Positions 1 to 5,266 of a DNA stretch of 5,266 nucleotides are shown here, in pieces; the first letter of the stretch is position 1, and each line of letters begins with the position of its first letter. A program made the position numbers and the translations under genes. The notes under the pieces were generated by a model that saw only the letters and a program-made list of their open reading frames with translations, did no database searches and was not told where the DNA came from. Origin of the DNA: Gammaproteobacteria bacterium (lineage in GTDB: Bacteria > Pseudomonadota > Gammaproteobacteria > SZUA-140); NCBI GenBank assembly GCA_026994735.1, contig JALWQD010000210.1, forward strand, positions 1 to 5,266, given 5' to 3'.

Positions 1-115
1 GCAGCCGTTGGCGTATCCCTCCTTCTATTTCCACCTGATCCGCCTTCAGCTCCTGGAGTACTGTCTGCAGGCGCGCAGCACGCTGTTCCTGCTCTTCCAT
101 CCGTTCTTGCAGACG
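1..115 (-). CDS. Partial coiled-coil protein fragment, unidentified, truncated at both ends
   Basis: Read on the minus strand, in the frame whose codons pair with the plus-strand queA frame, this stretch is open and encodes a charged Gln/Glu/Arg-rich helix. One part reads LQQRLQERMEEQEQRAARLQ, followed by TVLQELKADQVEIEGG. Leu, Met, Ala and Val recur every three or four residues, as expected of a coiled coil. The same bases on the plus strand give an odd Leu/Phe-rich string with no QueA resemblance, which is what an antisense reading of a coiled coil produces. The frame stays open to the left edge. On its N-terminal side it meets a TAA stop (complement of 143-145), and the only start candidate is a GTG (complement of 134-136) inside queA sequence. 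The real N-terminus is therefore probably lost at a junction near 116-124. I cannot name the family, because coiled coils are poor identifiers. That it is genuine coding sequence is an inference. Confidence 0.45.
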
Positions 116-754
116 CTGCTGCAGTGTTGCGGCCACATACCTTTACCGCCCTATATCGAGCGTCAGGATGAGCTTGCCGATAGTGAGCGCTATCAGACGG
201 TTTATGCGCGTCAGCAAGGCGCAGTGGCAGCACCCACGGCTGGCTTGCATTTTGATGAGCCGTTGTTAGCTGATTTGCGCCAGCAGGGGGTTGAAATGGC
301 CTTTGTGACGCTCCATGTCGGCGCCGGTACGTTTCAGTCTGTGCGCGTTGATGACTTGTCAGAGCATGCTATGCATAGCGAATATTTGACCGTGTCTGAT
401 ACCGTTTGCAGGCAAGTGGAGGAGACCCGCCGTCACGGTGGCCGTGTCATTGCCGTGGGGACGACATCAGTGCGCTGCCTGGAGAGCGCTGCTGCCGAAG
501 GCCGCATACGCCCCTATGACGGTGAAACCCGTCTTTTCATTCTCCCTGGCTATCGCTTCCGTTGTGTCGATGCGATGATTACTAATTTTCACATGCCCGA
601 ATCGACGCTGTTGATGTTGGTTTGCGCCTTTGCCGGAAGGGAGAGAACGCTTGCAGCCTATCGCTATGCTGTTGAACAGGGCTATCGATTTTTTAGTTAT
701 GGTGATGCGATGTTGATTCCGAGAACGGCAGCAATGGCCGTGCCTGAACAATGA
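116..754 (+). CDS. queA: S-adenosylmethionine:tRNA ribosyltransferase-isomerase QueA, C-terminal part only
   Basis: QueA transfers and isomerises the ribosyl group of S-adenosylmethionine onto preQ1 at tRNA position 34, giving epoxyqueuosine; it is cytosolic. The visible part matches the C-terminal ~210 residues of the roughly 350-residue family. Hallmarks in order are GHIPLPPYIER (131-163), GAVAAPTAGLHF (to 253), TLHVGAGTF (308-334), VGTTSVR (455-475), TNFHMPEST (581-607) and YRFFSYGDAM (683-712). The first ~140 residues of QueA are missing. The frame is formally open to position 2, with a TTG at 8, but the residues encoded before about 116 do not resemble QueA in this or the other plus frames. 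The start given here is where similarity becomes plausible (LLQCCGHIPLPPYI), not an initiation codon. The stop overlaps the tgt start as ATGA, implying translational coupling. Identity is certain; whether the truncation is real or an assembly artefact is open. Confidence 0.93.
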   Translation: MLQCCGHIPLPPYIERQDELADSERYQTVYARQQGAVAAPTAGLHFDEPLLADLRQQGVEMAFVTLHVGAGTFQSVRVDDLSEHAMHSEYLTVSDTVCRQVEETRRHGGRVIAVGTTSVRCLESAAAEGRIRPYDGETRLFILPGYRFRCVDAMITNFHMPESTLLMLVCAFAGRERTLAAYRYAVEQGYRFFSYGDAMLIPRTAAMAVPEQ

Positions 755-1863
755 AGTTTGTGCTCAAAGCCACTGATGGCCACGCCCGGAGTGGGCAGAT
801 GCAGTTTTCACGCGGTGTGGTAAAAACACCGGCCTTCATGCCGGTAGGTACCTACGGTGCGGTAAAAGGAGTGTCGCCGGATGAGCTGCGCCAAAGCGGT
901 GCAGAAATCATCCTCTCAAATACCTTTCATTTAATGCTGCGACCAGGTCTTGAAATTATCCAGGCTCATGGTGGGCTGCATGAATTTATGGCCTGGGATG
1001 GCCCTATTCTGACTGACTCGGGTGGCTTTCAGGTGTTTAGTCTTGGTGAATTGCGCAAGATCACAGAAGAAGGTGTGCGTTTCCGTTCGCCGATCAATGG
1101 TGACCCCGTCTTCCTGGGGCCTGAAGAGTCGATCGCCGTACAAAAAGGGCTTGGTGTTGATATTGCTATGGCCTTTGATGAATGTACGCCCTATCCGGTC
1201 AGTCATGAAGAGGCGCGTTTGTCGATGGAGCTGTCACTGCGCTGGGCTCTGCGCAGCCGTCAGGCGATGGCCGATGAGGGTACCTTGTTCGGCATTATTC
1301 AGGGCGGTATGTTCGAGGATTTGCGCCAACGTTCGCTGGCAGGGCTGCTGGAAATCGATTTTCCCGGCTATGCTATCGGCGGTCTTTCTGTCGGTGAGCC
1401 AAAGGCAGATATGATGCGCATACTCGATTATCTTGCCCCAATGATGCCGGCAGACAAGCCGCGTTACCTCATGGGCGTCGGCAAGCCGGAGGATATTGTT
1501 GAGGCGGTTTGTCGAGGGGTTGATATGTTTGATTGTGTCATGCCGACACGCAACGCACGCAACGGACATTTATTTGTCAGTCATGGCATCGTGCGCATAC
1601 GTAACAGCCGCTATCGTGCCGACCCCCGGCCTCTCGATGACGCATGTGGCTGCTATACCTGCCGTCATTTCAGCCGTGCTTACCTGCGTCATCTGGCGGT
1701 AAATCGTGAAATGCTGGGCGCACGTTTGAACACGATTCACAATCTTTATTATTACCAAACCTTGATGGCCGGGCTGCAGCAAGCGATAGTTGCCGGCGGT
1801 CTGCAGGGTTTTGTCGATGATTTTTATCAAAAACAGGCGCGCGGGGATGACGCTGTGGCATAA
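751..1863 (+). CDS. tgt: Queuine tRNA-ribosyltransferase (tRNA-guanine transglycosylase)
   Basis: Tgt swaps guanine 34 of tRNAs with GUN anticodons (Asp, Asn, His, Tyr) for preQ1, the committed step of queuosine insertion, and feeds QueA, encoded just upstream. The 370-residue product is full length (E. coli 375) and collinear with it. Visible landmarks are the active-site TDSGGFQVF (88-96, with Asp89), FDECTPYP (142-149), the substrate-binding GIIQGG (181-186), and the nucleophile Asp261 within DMFDCVMPTRNARNG. The zinc site is complete: Cys299, Cys301, Cys304 and His330. The ATG overlaps the queA stop by ATGA and no clear Shine-Dalgarno sequence precedes it, so translation is probably coupled to queA. 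The start agrees with the family N-terminus (MKF, then the GVVKTPAFMPVGTYG stretch). No anomalies seen. Confidence 0.98.
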   Translation: MKFVLKATDGHARSGQMQFSRGVVKTPAFMPVGTYGAVKGVSPDELRQSGAEIILSNTFHLMLRPGLEIIQAHGGLHEFMAWDGPILTDSGGFQVFSLGELRKITEEGVRFRSPINGDPVFLGPEESIAVQKGLGVDIAMAFDECTPYPVSHEEARLSMELSLRWALRSRQAMADEGTLFGIIQGGMFEDLRQRSLAGLLEIDFPGYAIGGLSVGEPKADMMRILDYLAPMMPADKPRYLMGVGKPEDIVEAVCRGVDMFDCVMPTRNARNGHLFVSHGIVRIRNSRYRADPRPLDDACGCYTCRHFSRAYLRHLAVNREMLGARLNTIHNLYYYQTLMAGLQQAIVAGGLQGFVDDFYQKQARGDDAVA

Positions 1864-1864
1864 T
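1856..1864 (+). promoter_or_regulatory. Candidate extended -10 promoter for yajC-secD-secF
   Basis: TGGCATAAT matches the extended -10 consensus TGnTATAAT with one mismatch in the hexamer (CATAAT at 1859-1864). It overlaps the tgt stop codon and is followed by a GC-rich stretch. No convincing -35 hexamer lies 16-18 bases upstream, so it rests on the extended -10 alone. Transcription would begin near 1871 and give yajC a leader of about 94 nt. The match could be chance, and read-through from queA-tgt is also likely. Confidence 0.3.
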
Positions 1865-1875
1865 ACGCCGCTTTG

Positions 1876-1941
1876 ATGATGGACGGCAGCGCCACAAATT
1901 GCTATTGGCTATACGCGCTGCCGATCATTTTTCTGATGTAA
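1876..1941 (+). CDS. Possible 21-residue hydrophobic leader peptide upstream of yajC
   Basis: An ATGATG start opens a 21-codon frame closed by TAA at 1939-1941, 23 bases before yajC. The product begins MMDGSA and ends in an aromatic and hydrophobic run, NCYWLYALPIIFLM. It has no Shine-Dalgarno sequence. However, the start would lie only about five bases from the predicted transcription start of the candidate promoter at 1856-1864, so near-leaderless initiation is conceivable. The frame spans the whole hairpin at 1884-1923, so translation would disrupt that structure. It is not in frame with yajC. An open frame this short can easily arise by chance, and I know of no homologue. Confidence 0.13.
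   Translation: MMDGSATNCYWLYALPIIFLM
1884..1932 (+). terminator. Terminator- or attenuator-like hairpin between tgt and yajC
   Basis: CGGCAGCGC (1884-1892) and GCGCTGCCG (1915-1923) form a perfect 9-bp inverted repeat with eight G:C pairs. The loop is 22 nt, and four bases after the stem comes a run of five T (1928-1932). The strong stem and T run suggest intrinsic termination or attenuation after tgt, separating queA-tgt from yajC-secD-secF. The long loop and short T run make it a weak or partial terminator at best. A competing small stem, GCCA (1891-1894) with TGGC (1906-1909), could break the main one. If the promoter at 1856-1864 is real, the hairpin would lie in the yajC 5' leader. Confidence 0.45.
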
Positions 1942-1951
1942 ATGACTGTGT

Positions 1952-1956
1952 GGGAG
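1952..1956 (+). promoter_or_regulatory. Ribosome binding site that fixes the yajC start
   Basis: GGGAG sits 8 bases upstream of ATG 1965, which begins the family-typical MSFFI. It supports this start over the in-frame upstream start codon at 1899, which would add 22 residues with no family resemblance. Confidence 0.7.
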
Positions 1957-1964
1957 TATATCTG

Positions 1965-2303
1965 ATGAGTTTTTTTATTGAAGATGCTTGGGCTGAAGGG
2001 GCTGCAATTCCAGGTGCTGCGGGTGAAGGATTGGCCGGAATGATTCCTTTGGTTCTGATTTTTATCATCTTCTACTTTCTCATCCTGAGGCCGCAGATTA
2101 AGCGTGCCAAGGAACACAAGCAGATGGTGACCGCTCTGGCCAAGGGCGATGAGGTAGCTACCAATGGCGGCCTGATGGGCCGCGTCACCGATGTCGCCGA
2201 TGACTCGGTGGGTGTCGAGATCGCTGAAGGCGTCGAGGTACGTATGCAAAAATCAGCCGTTTCTTCGATGTTGCCGAAAGGAACGCTGAAGAAGAAAAAG
2301 TAG
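1965..2303 (+). CDS. yajC: Sec translocon accessory subunit YajC
   Basis: YajC is a small single-span inner-membrane protein that associates with SecD and SecF as an accessory module of the SecYEG channel; its exact role is not settled. The 112-residue product (E. coli 110) begins MSFFIEDAWA, then has one hydrophobic segment at about 25-41 (GMIPLVLIFIIFYFLIL), followed by the family signature LRPQIKRAKEHK. The cytoplasmic domain contains KGDEVATNGGLMGRV and ends LPKGTLKKKK, all collinear with E. coli. The start at 1965 is chosen from the conserved N-terminus and the GGGAG site. A gap of 101 bases separates it from tgt and 44 bases separate it from secD. The standard order and these gaps suggest co-expression with secD and secF, possibly from its own promoter. 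Confidence 0.97.
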   Translation: MSFFIEDAWAEGAAIPGAAGEGLAGMIPLVLIFIIFYFLILRPQIKRAKEHKQMVTALAKGDEVATNGGLMGRVTDVADDSVGVEIAEGVEVRMQKSAVSSMLPKGTLKKKK

Positions 2304-2310
2304 CTATTAA

Positions 2311-2338
2311 GGCCAGTCTGGCCGCTATCAACGTATAG
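2311..2338 (+). other. Small inverted repeats in the yajC-secD gap
   Basis: GGCCA (2311-2315) and TGGCC (2319-2323) pair around a 3-nt loop. CTAT (2325-2328) and ATAG (2335-2338) could form a second, weak stem. No T run follows, so this is not a terminator. It might stabilise the transcript end or tune secD translation, since it sits just ahead of a weak AGAAG ribosome site (2337-2341). It may have no function. Confidence 0.3.
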
Positions 2339-2347
2339 AAGCGAATC

Positions 2348-4198
2348 ATGAATCAATATCCTGTCTGGAAGTATTTGCTGATCCTCCTCATCATCCTGGT
2401 GGGGATAACTTATGCCTTGCCCAATCTCTACGGCAATGTGCCGGCACTGCAGATATCGGCGGTGCGGGGAGCCGTGCTCGATGAGTCGGTCCGCGGCCGT
2501 GTTGAAACGGCTTTGGCAGAGATTGATGTCAGGGCTAAAAATATTGAGTTGCAGCAACGCCATCTGGTGTTGCGTTTTAATGACACCGATGCCCAGCTAA
2601 AGGCCCAAGATCGTATTCGCGATATACTGGGTGTTGATTATGTCATTGCAATGAACCTCCTTTCCGCTGCACCGGAGTGGTTTGCCAAGTTAAATGCGAG
2701 ACCGATGTTTCTTGGTCTTGATCTTCGTGGCGGCGTGCATTTTCTGATGCAGGTGGATATGGTTGCCGCCGTGCGCCAGGCTGAAGAACGCTATGTCAGT
2801 GATCTTGGCAGTTTGCTCCGTAAGGAAAAAATTCGTTATCAGTCACTCGGACGTCGTTCTGATGGTGGCCTGGAAATACGCTTTCGCAAGAGCAGTGACC
2901 TTGACAAGGGGCGCCAGTTGATTGCCCGTGAGTATCCGCGCCTGGAATTTCTTGATAGTGGCAATGAACTCTATCTGGCTGCGCGCATGCAGGATGACGA
3001 GATTCGCGAAGTTGAGCGCTTGGCCTTGCAGCAGAATGTGACGACCTTGCGCAACCGTGTCAATGAACTGGGTGTTGCCGAGCCGGTTATCCAGCAGCAG
3101 GGCCGTGATCGTATTGTCGTGCAGTTGCCAGGCGTGCAGGATCCGGTGCGGGCGAAGGAAATCCTTGGTGCAACGGCGACACTGGAATTTCGTATGGTTG
3201 AAGGCTCGGGAAATGCCCAGGATGCGATTGCCGGTAGGGTGCCGCCGGGGGCACGTCTCTATCATGAACGCGATGGTACGCCGGTCTTGCTGAAGAAACG
3301 GATCATCGTTACTGGTGACCAGATTATTGATGCCTCATCCGGGATAGAACAACAGAGTGGCTCGTCAGCTGTTTTTATTACCCTTGATAGCAAGGGCGCG
3401 CGCAAGATGCTACAGATCACACGGGAGAACATCGGCAAGCCGATGGCTGTCGTTTTTATCGAGAACCGCCCTGAATCCAAGATGGTTGATGGTCAACGGG
3501 TCAAGACCACGCGCACGGTTCAGGAAGTTATCAATGTGGCGACAATTCGTGATGAGTTCAGCAAGCGTTTCCAGATATCCGGTCTTGACAGCAGTGAGGA
3601 GGCCCATAACCTCGCCCTCTTGCTGCGAGCAGGAGCCCTGGCGGCACCGATGGAAATCGTTGAAGAGCGCACTGTCGGGCCTAGCCTAGGGCAGGATAAT
3701 ATTGACAGGGGCTTTCAGTCAGTCGTCATTGGTTTCATTGTCGTGCTGATTTTTATGGCGGCCTGGTATCGGGTTTTTGGTTTGATTGCCAATCTGGCGC
3801 TGGCCATGAATCTGGTCTTGATTGTTGCCGTGTTGTCGCTATTACAGGCGACACTGACGCTGCCCGGTATTGCCGGTATCGTGTTGACAGTGGGCATGGC
3901 GGTGGATGCCAATGTTTTGATCTTTGAACGTATTCGCGAAGAGTTACGTAATGGTAACAGTCCGCAGGCCAGTATCAGTGCTGGCTACAGCAAGGCACTG
4001 TCGACGATTTCCGATGCCAATATTACAACATTGCTGGCGGCGGTCGTTCTCTATGGTTTTGGCACAGGGCCGATCAAGGGCTTTGCTATTACCTTGTCGA
4101 TCGGTATTCTGACATCAATGTTTACAGCGATTATGGGAACGCGGGCGATTGTTAATTTGATCTATGGTGGCCGCAAGCTTGAGCGTTTGGCTATCTAG
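2348..4198 (+). CDS. secD: Protein translocase subunit SecD
   Basis: SecD pairs with SecF in the inner membrane and uses the proton motive force to pull or release preproteins on the periplasmic side of SecYEG. At 616 residues (E. coli 615) it is full length. Membrane segment 1 lies at about 7-25, in MNQYPVWKYLLILLIILVGI. The large periplasmic region runs to about 452 and contains LGLDLRGGVHFLM (122-134), the NRVNELGVAEPVIQQQG stretch, and KEILGATATLEFR (270-282). Five further membrane segments follow, from about 454 to 605. The fourth contains AGIVLTVGMAVDANVLIFERI, in which Asp520 matches E. coli Asp519, the acidic residue linked to proton coupling. The C-terminus reads MGTRAIVNLIYGG. An in-frame stop at 2336-2338 makes ATG 2348 the first available start, and it matches the family N-terminus. 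The ribosome site is weak. No abnormal features seen. Confidence 0.98.
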   Translation: MNQYPVWKYLLILLIILVGITYALPNLYGNVPALQISAVRGAVLDESVRGRVETALAEIDVRAKNIELQQRHLVLRFNDTDAQLKAQDRIRDILGVDYVIAMNLLSAAPEWFAKLNARPMFLGLDLRGGVHFLMQVDMVAAVRQAEERYVSDLGSLLRKEKIRYQSLGRRSDGGLEIRFRKSSDLDKGRQLIAREYPRLEFLDSGNELYLAARMQDDEIREVERLALQQNVTTLRNRVNELGVAEPVIQQQGRDRIVVQLPGVQDPVRAKEILGATATLEFRMVEGSGNAQDAIAGRVPPGARLYHERDGTPVLLKKRIIVTGDQIIDASSGIEQQSGSSAVFITLDSKGARKMLQITRENIGKPMAVVFIENRPESKMVDGQRVKTTRTVQEVINVATIRDEFSKRFQISGLDSSEEAHNLALLLRAGALAAPMEIVEERTVGPSLGQDNIDRGFQSVVIGFIVVLIFMAAWYRVFGLIANLALAMNLVLIVAVLSLLQATLTLPGIAGIVLTVGMAVDANVLIFERIREELRNGNSPQASISAGYSKALSTISDANITTLLAAVVLYGFGTGPIKGFAITLSIGILTSMFTAIMGTRAIVNLIYGGRKLERLAI

Positions 4199-4213
4199 CA
4201 GCCTTGCTATGTC

Positions 4214-4260
4214 GGGCAGTGCCCAGTGTTTTTGAATCAGACTTAACAGGCGCATGCCTG
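4214..4260 (+). other. Two small hairpins in the 75-base secD-secF gap
   Basis: GGGC (4214-4217) pairs with GCCC (4221-4224) around a 3-nt loop, and a run of five T follows at 4229-4233. This resembles a very weak terminator. CAGGC (4247-4251) pairs with GCCTG (4256-4260) around GCAT and ends four bases before the secF ribosome site. The stems are short (4 and 5 bp), so full termination is unlikely. Slight polarity, mRNA processing or adjustment of secF translation is possible. The E. coli secD-secF gap is much shorter. Confidence 0.3.
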
Positions 4261-4264
4261 AATT

Positions 4265-4268
4265 GAGG
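4265..4268 (+). promoter_or_regulatory. secF ribosome binding site
   Basis: GAGG lies five bases before ATG 4274. An in-frame TGA at 4259-4261 excludes any start further upstream, so this site and the ATG together fix the secF N-terminus. Confidence 0.65.
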
Positions 4269-4273
4269 TAAAG

Positions 4274-5236
4274 ATGCGATTTTTTGCAAAGACAACCCAC
4301 TTCGACTTTCTCGGTAAGCGGCGACTGGCGATGTTTTTTTCACTCGTCTTGCTGCTGCTTGCAATTGCTTCGATTGCTACACGTGGTTTGAATCTTGGGC
4401 TCGACTTCACCGGCGGGACGCTGGTGGAGGTGTCCTATGAAGACAGTGTTGACCTCAATGCTGTCCGTGGGCAACTGGCGGCCGTTGGCTTTGACAGCCC
4501 TCTGGTTCAGCATTTTGGCTCCTCGCGTGACATCCTTATTCGCCTGGCTCCTGCAGCGGGATTAAACAGCTCGCAGATCAGTTCGAAGGTCATCGATGCC
4601 TTGCATTCAGAGACCCAGAGCAAGGTGGATTTACGCCGTGTCGAGTTTGTCGGTCCTCAGGTGGGTGATGAATTGACTGAAGATGGTGGCCTGGCTGTTC
4701 TGTATGCCCTGATTGGTATCCTGGTCTATGTCACGCTGCGCTTTGAAAAGCGCTTTTCGATCGGGGCAGTGGCGGCACTGATTCACGATGTCATTATTAC
4801 TGTTGGTGTGTTTTCGCTCTTGCAATTACCGTTTGATCTAACTGTTTTGGCGGCTATCTTGGCTGTTATTGGGTATTCACTCAACGATACTATCGTTGTT
4901 TTTGATCGTGTGCGCGAGAATTTTCGCAAGATTCGCAAGGGCGGTTCCGAGGAGATTATGAATATCTCCATTAATGAAACCTTGTCACGCACCCTGATTA
5001 CCTCATTGACGACTTTGCTGGTACTTTTTTCATTATTTGTTTTTGGTGGTGAAGTAATTCATGGTTTTGCCACGGCACTGATCGTCGGTATTTTCATCGG
5101 CACCTATTCATCTATTTATGTTGCCAGTACGGCTGCACTCGCTTTGGGTATTTCTCGCACAGACATGATGCCCGTCGTTGTCGAGAAAGAAGGCGCCGAT
5201 CAGTCACAGACAGGAGAAGGCCAGTTTCTGCCCTAA
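4274..5236 (+). CDS. secF: Protein translocase subunit SecF
   Basis: SecF is the inner-membrane partner of SecD in the proton-driven accessory complex of SecYEG. The product has 320 residues (E. coli 323), with an N-terminal tail several residues shorter before membrane segment 1 (about 18-36). The small periplasmic domain begins with LGLDFTGGTLVEV (41-53) and includes FGSSRDILIRL (81-91) and RRVEFVGPQVGDEL (121-134). Membrane segments 2-6 follow, from about 137 to 291, with RFEKR after the second, then LIHDVIITVG, and IGYSLNDTIVVFDRVRENF (199-217). In that last motif the Asn204-Asp205 pair corresponds to the family's conserved membrane acidic site. The tail VVVEKEGADQ resembles the E. coli C-terminus (VEKEGADQ). 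Expression is probably with secD despite the 75-base gap. No defect is visible. Confidence 0.98.
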   Translation: MRFFAKTTHFDFLGKRRLAMFFSLVLLLLAIASIATRGLNLGLDFTGGTLVEVSYEDSVDLNAVRGQLAAVGFDSPLVQHFGSSRDILIRLAPAAGLNSSQISSKVIDALHSETQSKVDLRRVEFVGPQVGDELTEDGGLAVLYALIGILVYVTLRFEKRFSIGAVAALIHDVIITVGVFSLLQLPFDLTVLAAILAVIGYSLNDTIVVFDRVRENFRKIRKGGSEEIMNISINETLSRTLITSLTTLLVLFSLFVFGGEVIHGFATALIVGIFIGTYSSIYVASTAALALGISRTDMMPVVVEKEGADQSQTGEGQFLP

Positions 5237-5266
5237 CGGCAAGCCGTGCCCTGCTGGTCGCAGCAG
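5236..5266 (+). other. Inverted repeats immediately after secF, at the window edge
   Basis: ACGGC (5236-5240) pairs with GCCGT (5243-5247), starting on the last base of the secF stop. CTGCTG (5251-5256) pairs perfectly with CAGCAG (5261-5266) around GTCG. Either could be the stem of a terminator closing the operon, but any T run would lie beyond the window, so this cannot be decided. No gene is visible in these 30 bases. Confidence 0.3.

Noticed and set aside
8..115. TTG at position 8 as the start of a full queA gene giving a 248-residue protein
   Set aside because: The first ~35 residues (Leu/Phe-rich) do not match QueA, and the protein would lack the N-terminal ~140 residues of the family. 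The open frame is better explained as the antisense of a coiled-coil coding sequence.
1022..1414. 130-residue open frame inside tgt, plus strand, different frame
   Set aside because: It lies entirely within the well-conserved tgt gene and has an unnatural Arg/Cys/Trp-rich composition typical of an out-of-frame shadow.
1899..1964. N-terminal extension of YajC from an upstream start codon at 1899
   Set aside because: It adds 22 residues with no family similarity, and the extension runs through the hairpin region. ATG 1965 has a good ribosome site and begins the conserved MSFF.
2072..2563. 163-residue open frame on the minus strand across yajC-secD
   Set aside because: It is antisense to two conserved genes, has no recognisable motif, and its composition follows from the sense codons.
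2843..3265. 140-residue open frame on the minus strand inside secD
   Set aside because: It is antisense to the conserved SecD periplasmic region and shows no independent coding evidence.
4214..4233. True intrinsic terminator between secD and secF
   Set aside because: The stem is only 4 bp, with a four-base gap before a short T run, and termination here would separate two obligate partners. It is kept only as a minor structural note.
1..5266. Mobile elements, CRISPR arrays, tRNA or rRNA genes, long direct repeats
   Set aside because: I saw no transposase, regularly spaced repeats, cloverleaf or rRNA-like sequence. Coding genes occupy almost the whole window.

Overview
The window carries most of the classic queA-tgt-yajC-secD-secF cluster of Gammaproteobacteria, all on the + strand. 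Gene order, protein lengths and sequence are close to those of Escherichia coli: Tgt 370 aa, YajC 112 aa, SecD 616 aa, SecF 320 aa. SecD and SecF are separate proteins, as in most proteobacteria. The DNA has moderate G+C and mixed third positions. I read it as a non-enteric gammaproteobacterium and cannot name a genus.

Layout. Positions 1 to about 115 do not look like queA. Their best reading is a coiled-coil protein fragment on the minus strand that runs off the left edge. From about 116 to 754 lies the C-terminal 60% of QueA. Its stop overlaps the tgt start (ATGA), and tgt runs to 1863. The 101-base tgt-yajC gap holds a candidate extended -10 promoter, a 9-bp GC-rich inverted repeat followed by five T, and a 21-codon hydrophobic open frame. 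YajC (1965-2303), SecD (2348-4198) and SecF (4274-5236) follow, separated by gaps of 44 and 75 bases that contain small hairpins. The last 30 bases, after secF, contain two short inverted repeats and no recognisable gene.

Function. QueA and Tgt act in queuosine modification of the wobble base of GUN-anticodon tRNAs: Tgt inserts preQ1 and QueA converts it to epoxyqueuosine. YajC, SecD and SecF form the inner-membrane accessory complex of the SecYEG translocon, which uses the proton motive force to help complete export. All intact genes look functional, with family-defining motifs in place.

I found no new gene system. Two things deserve a second look: the abrupt end of QueA homology at an apparent inverted junction near 104-135, which may be an assembly or amplification chimera or a real rearrangement, and the structured leader in front of yajC.
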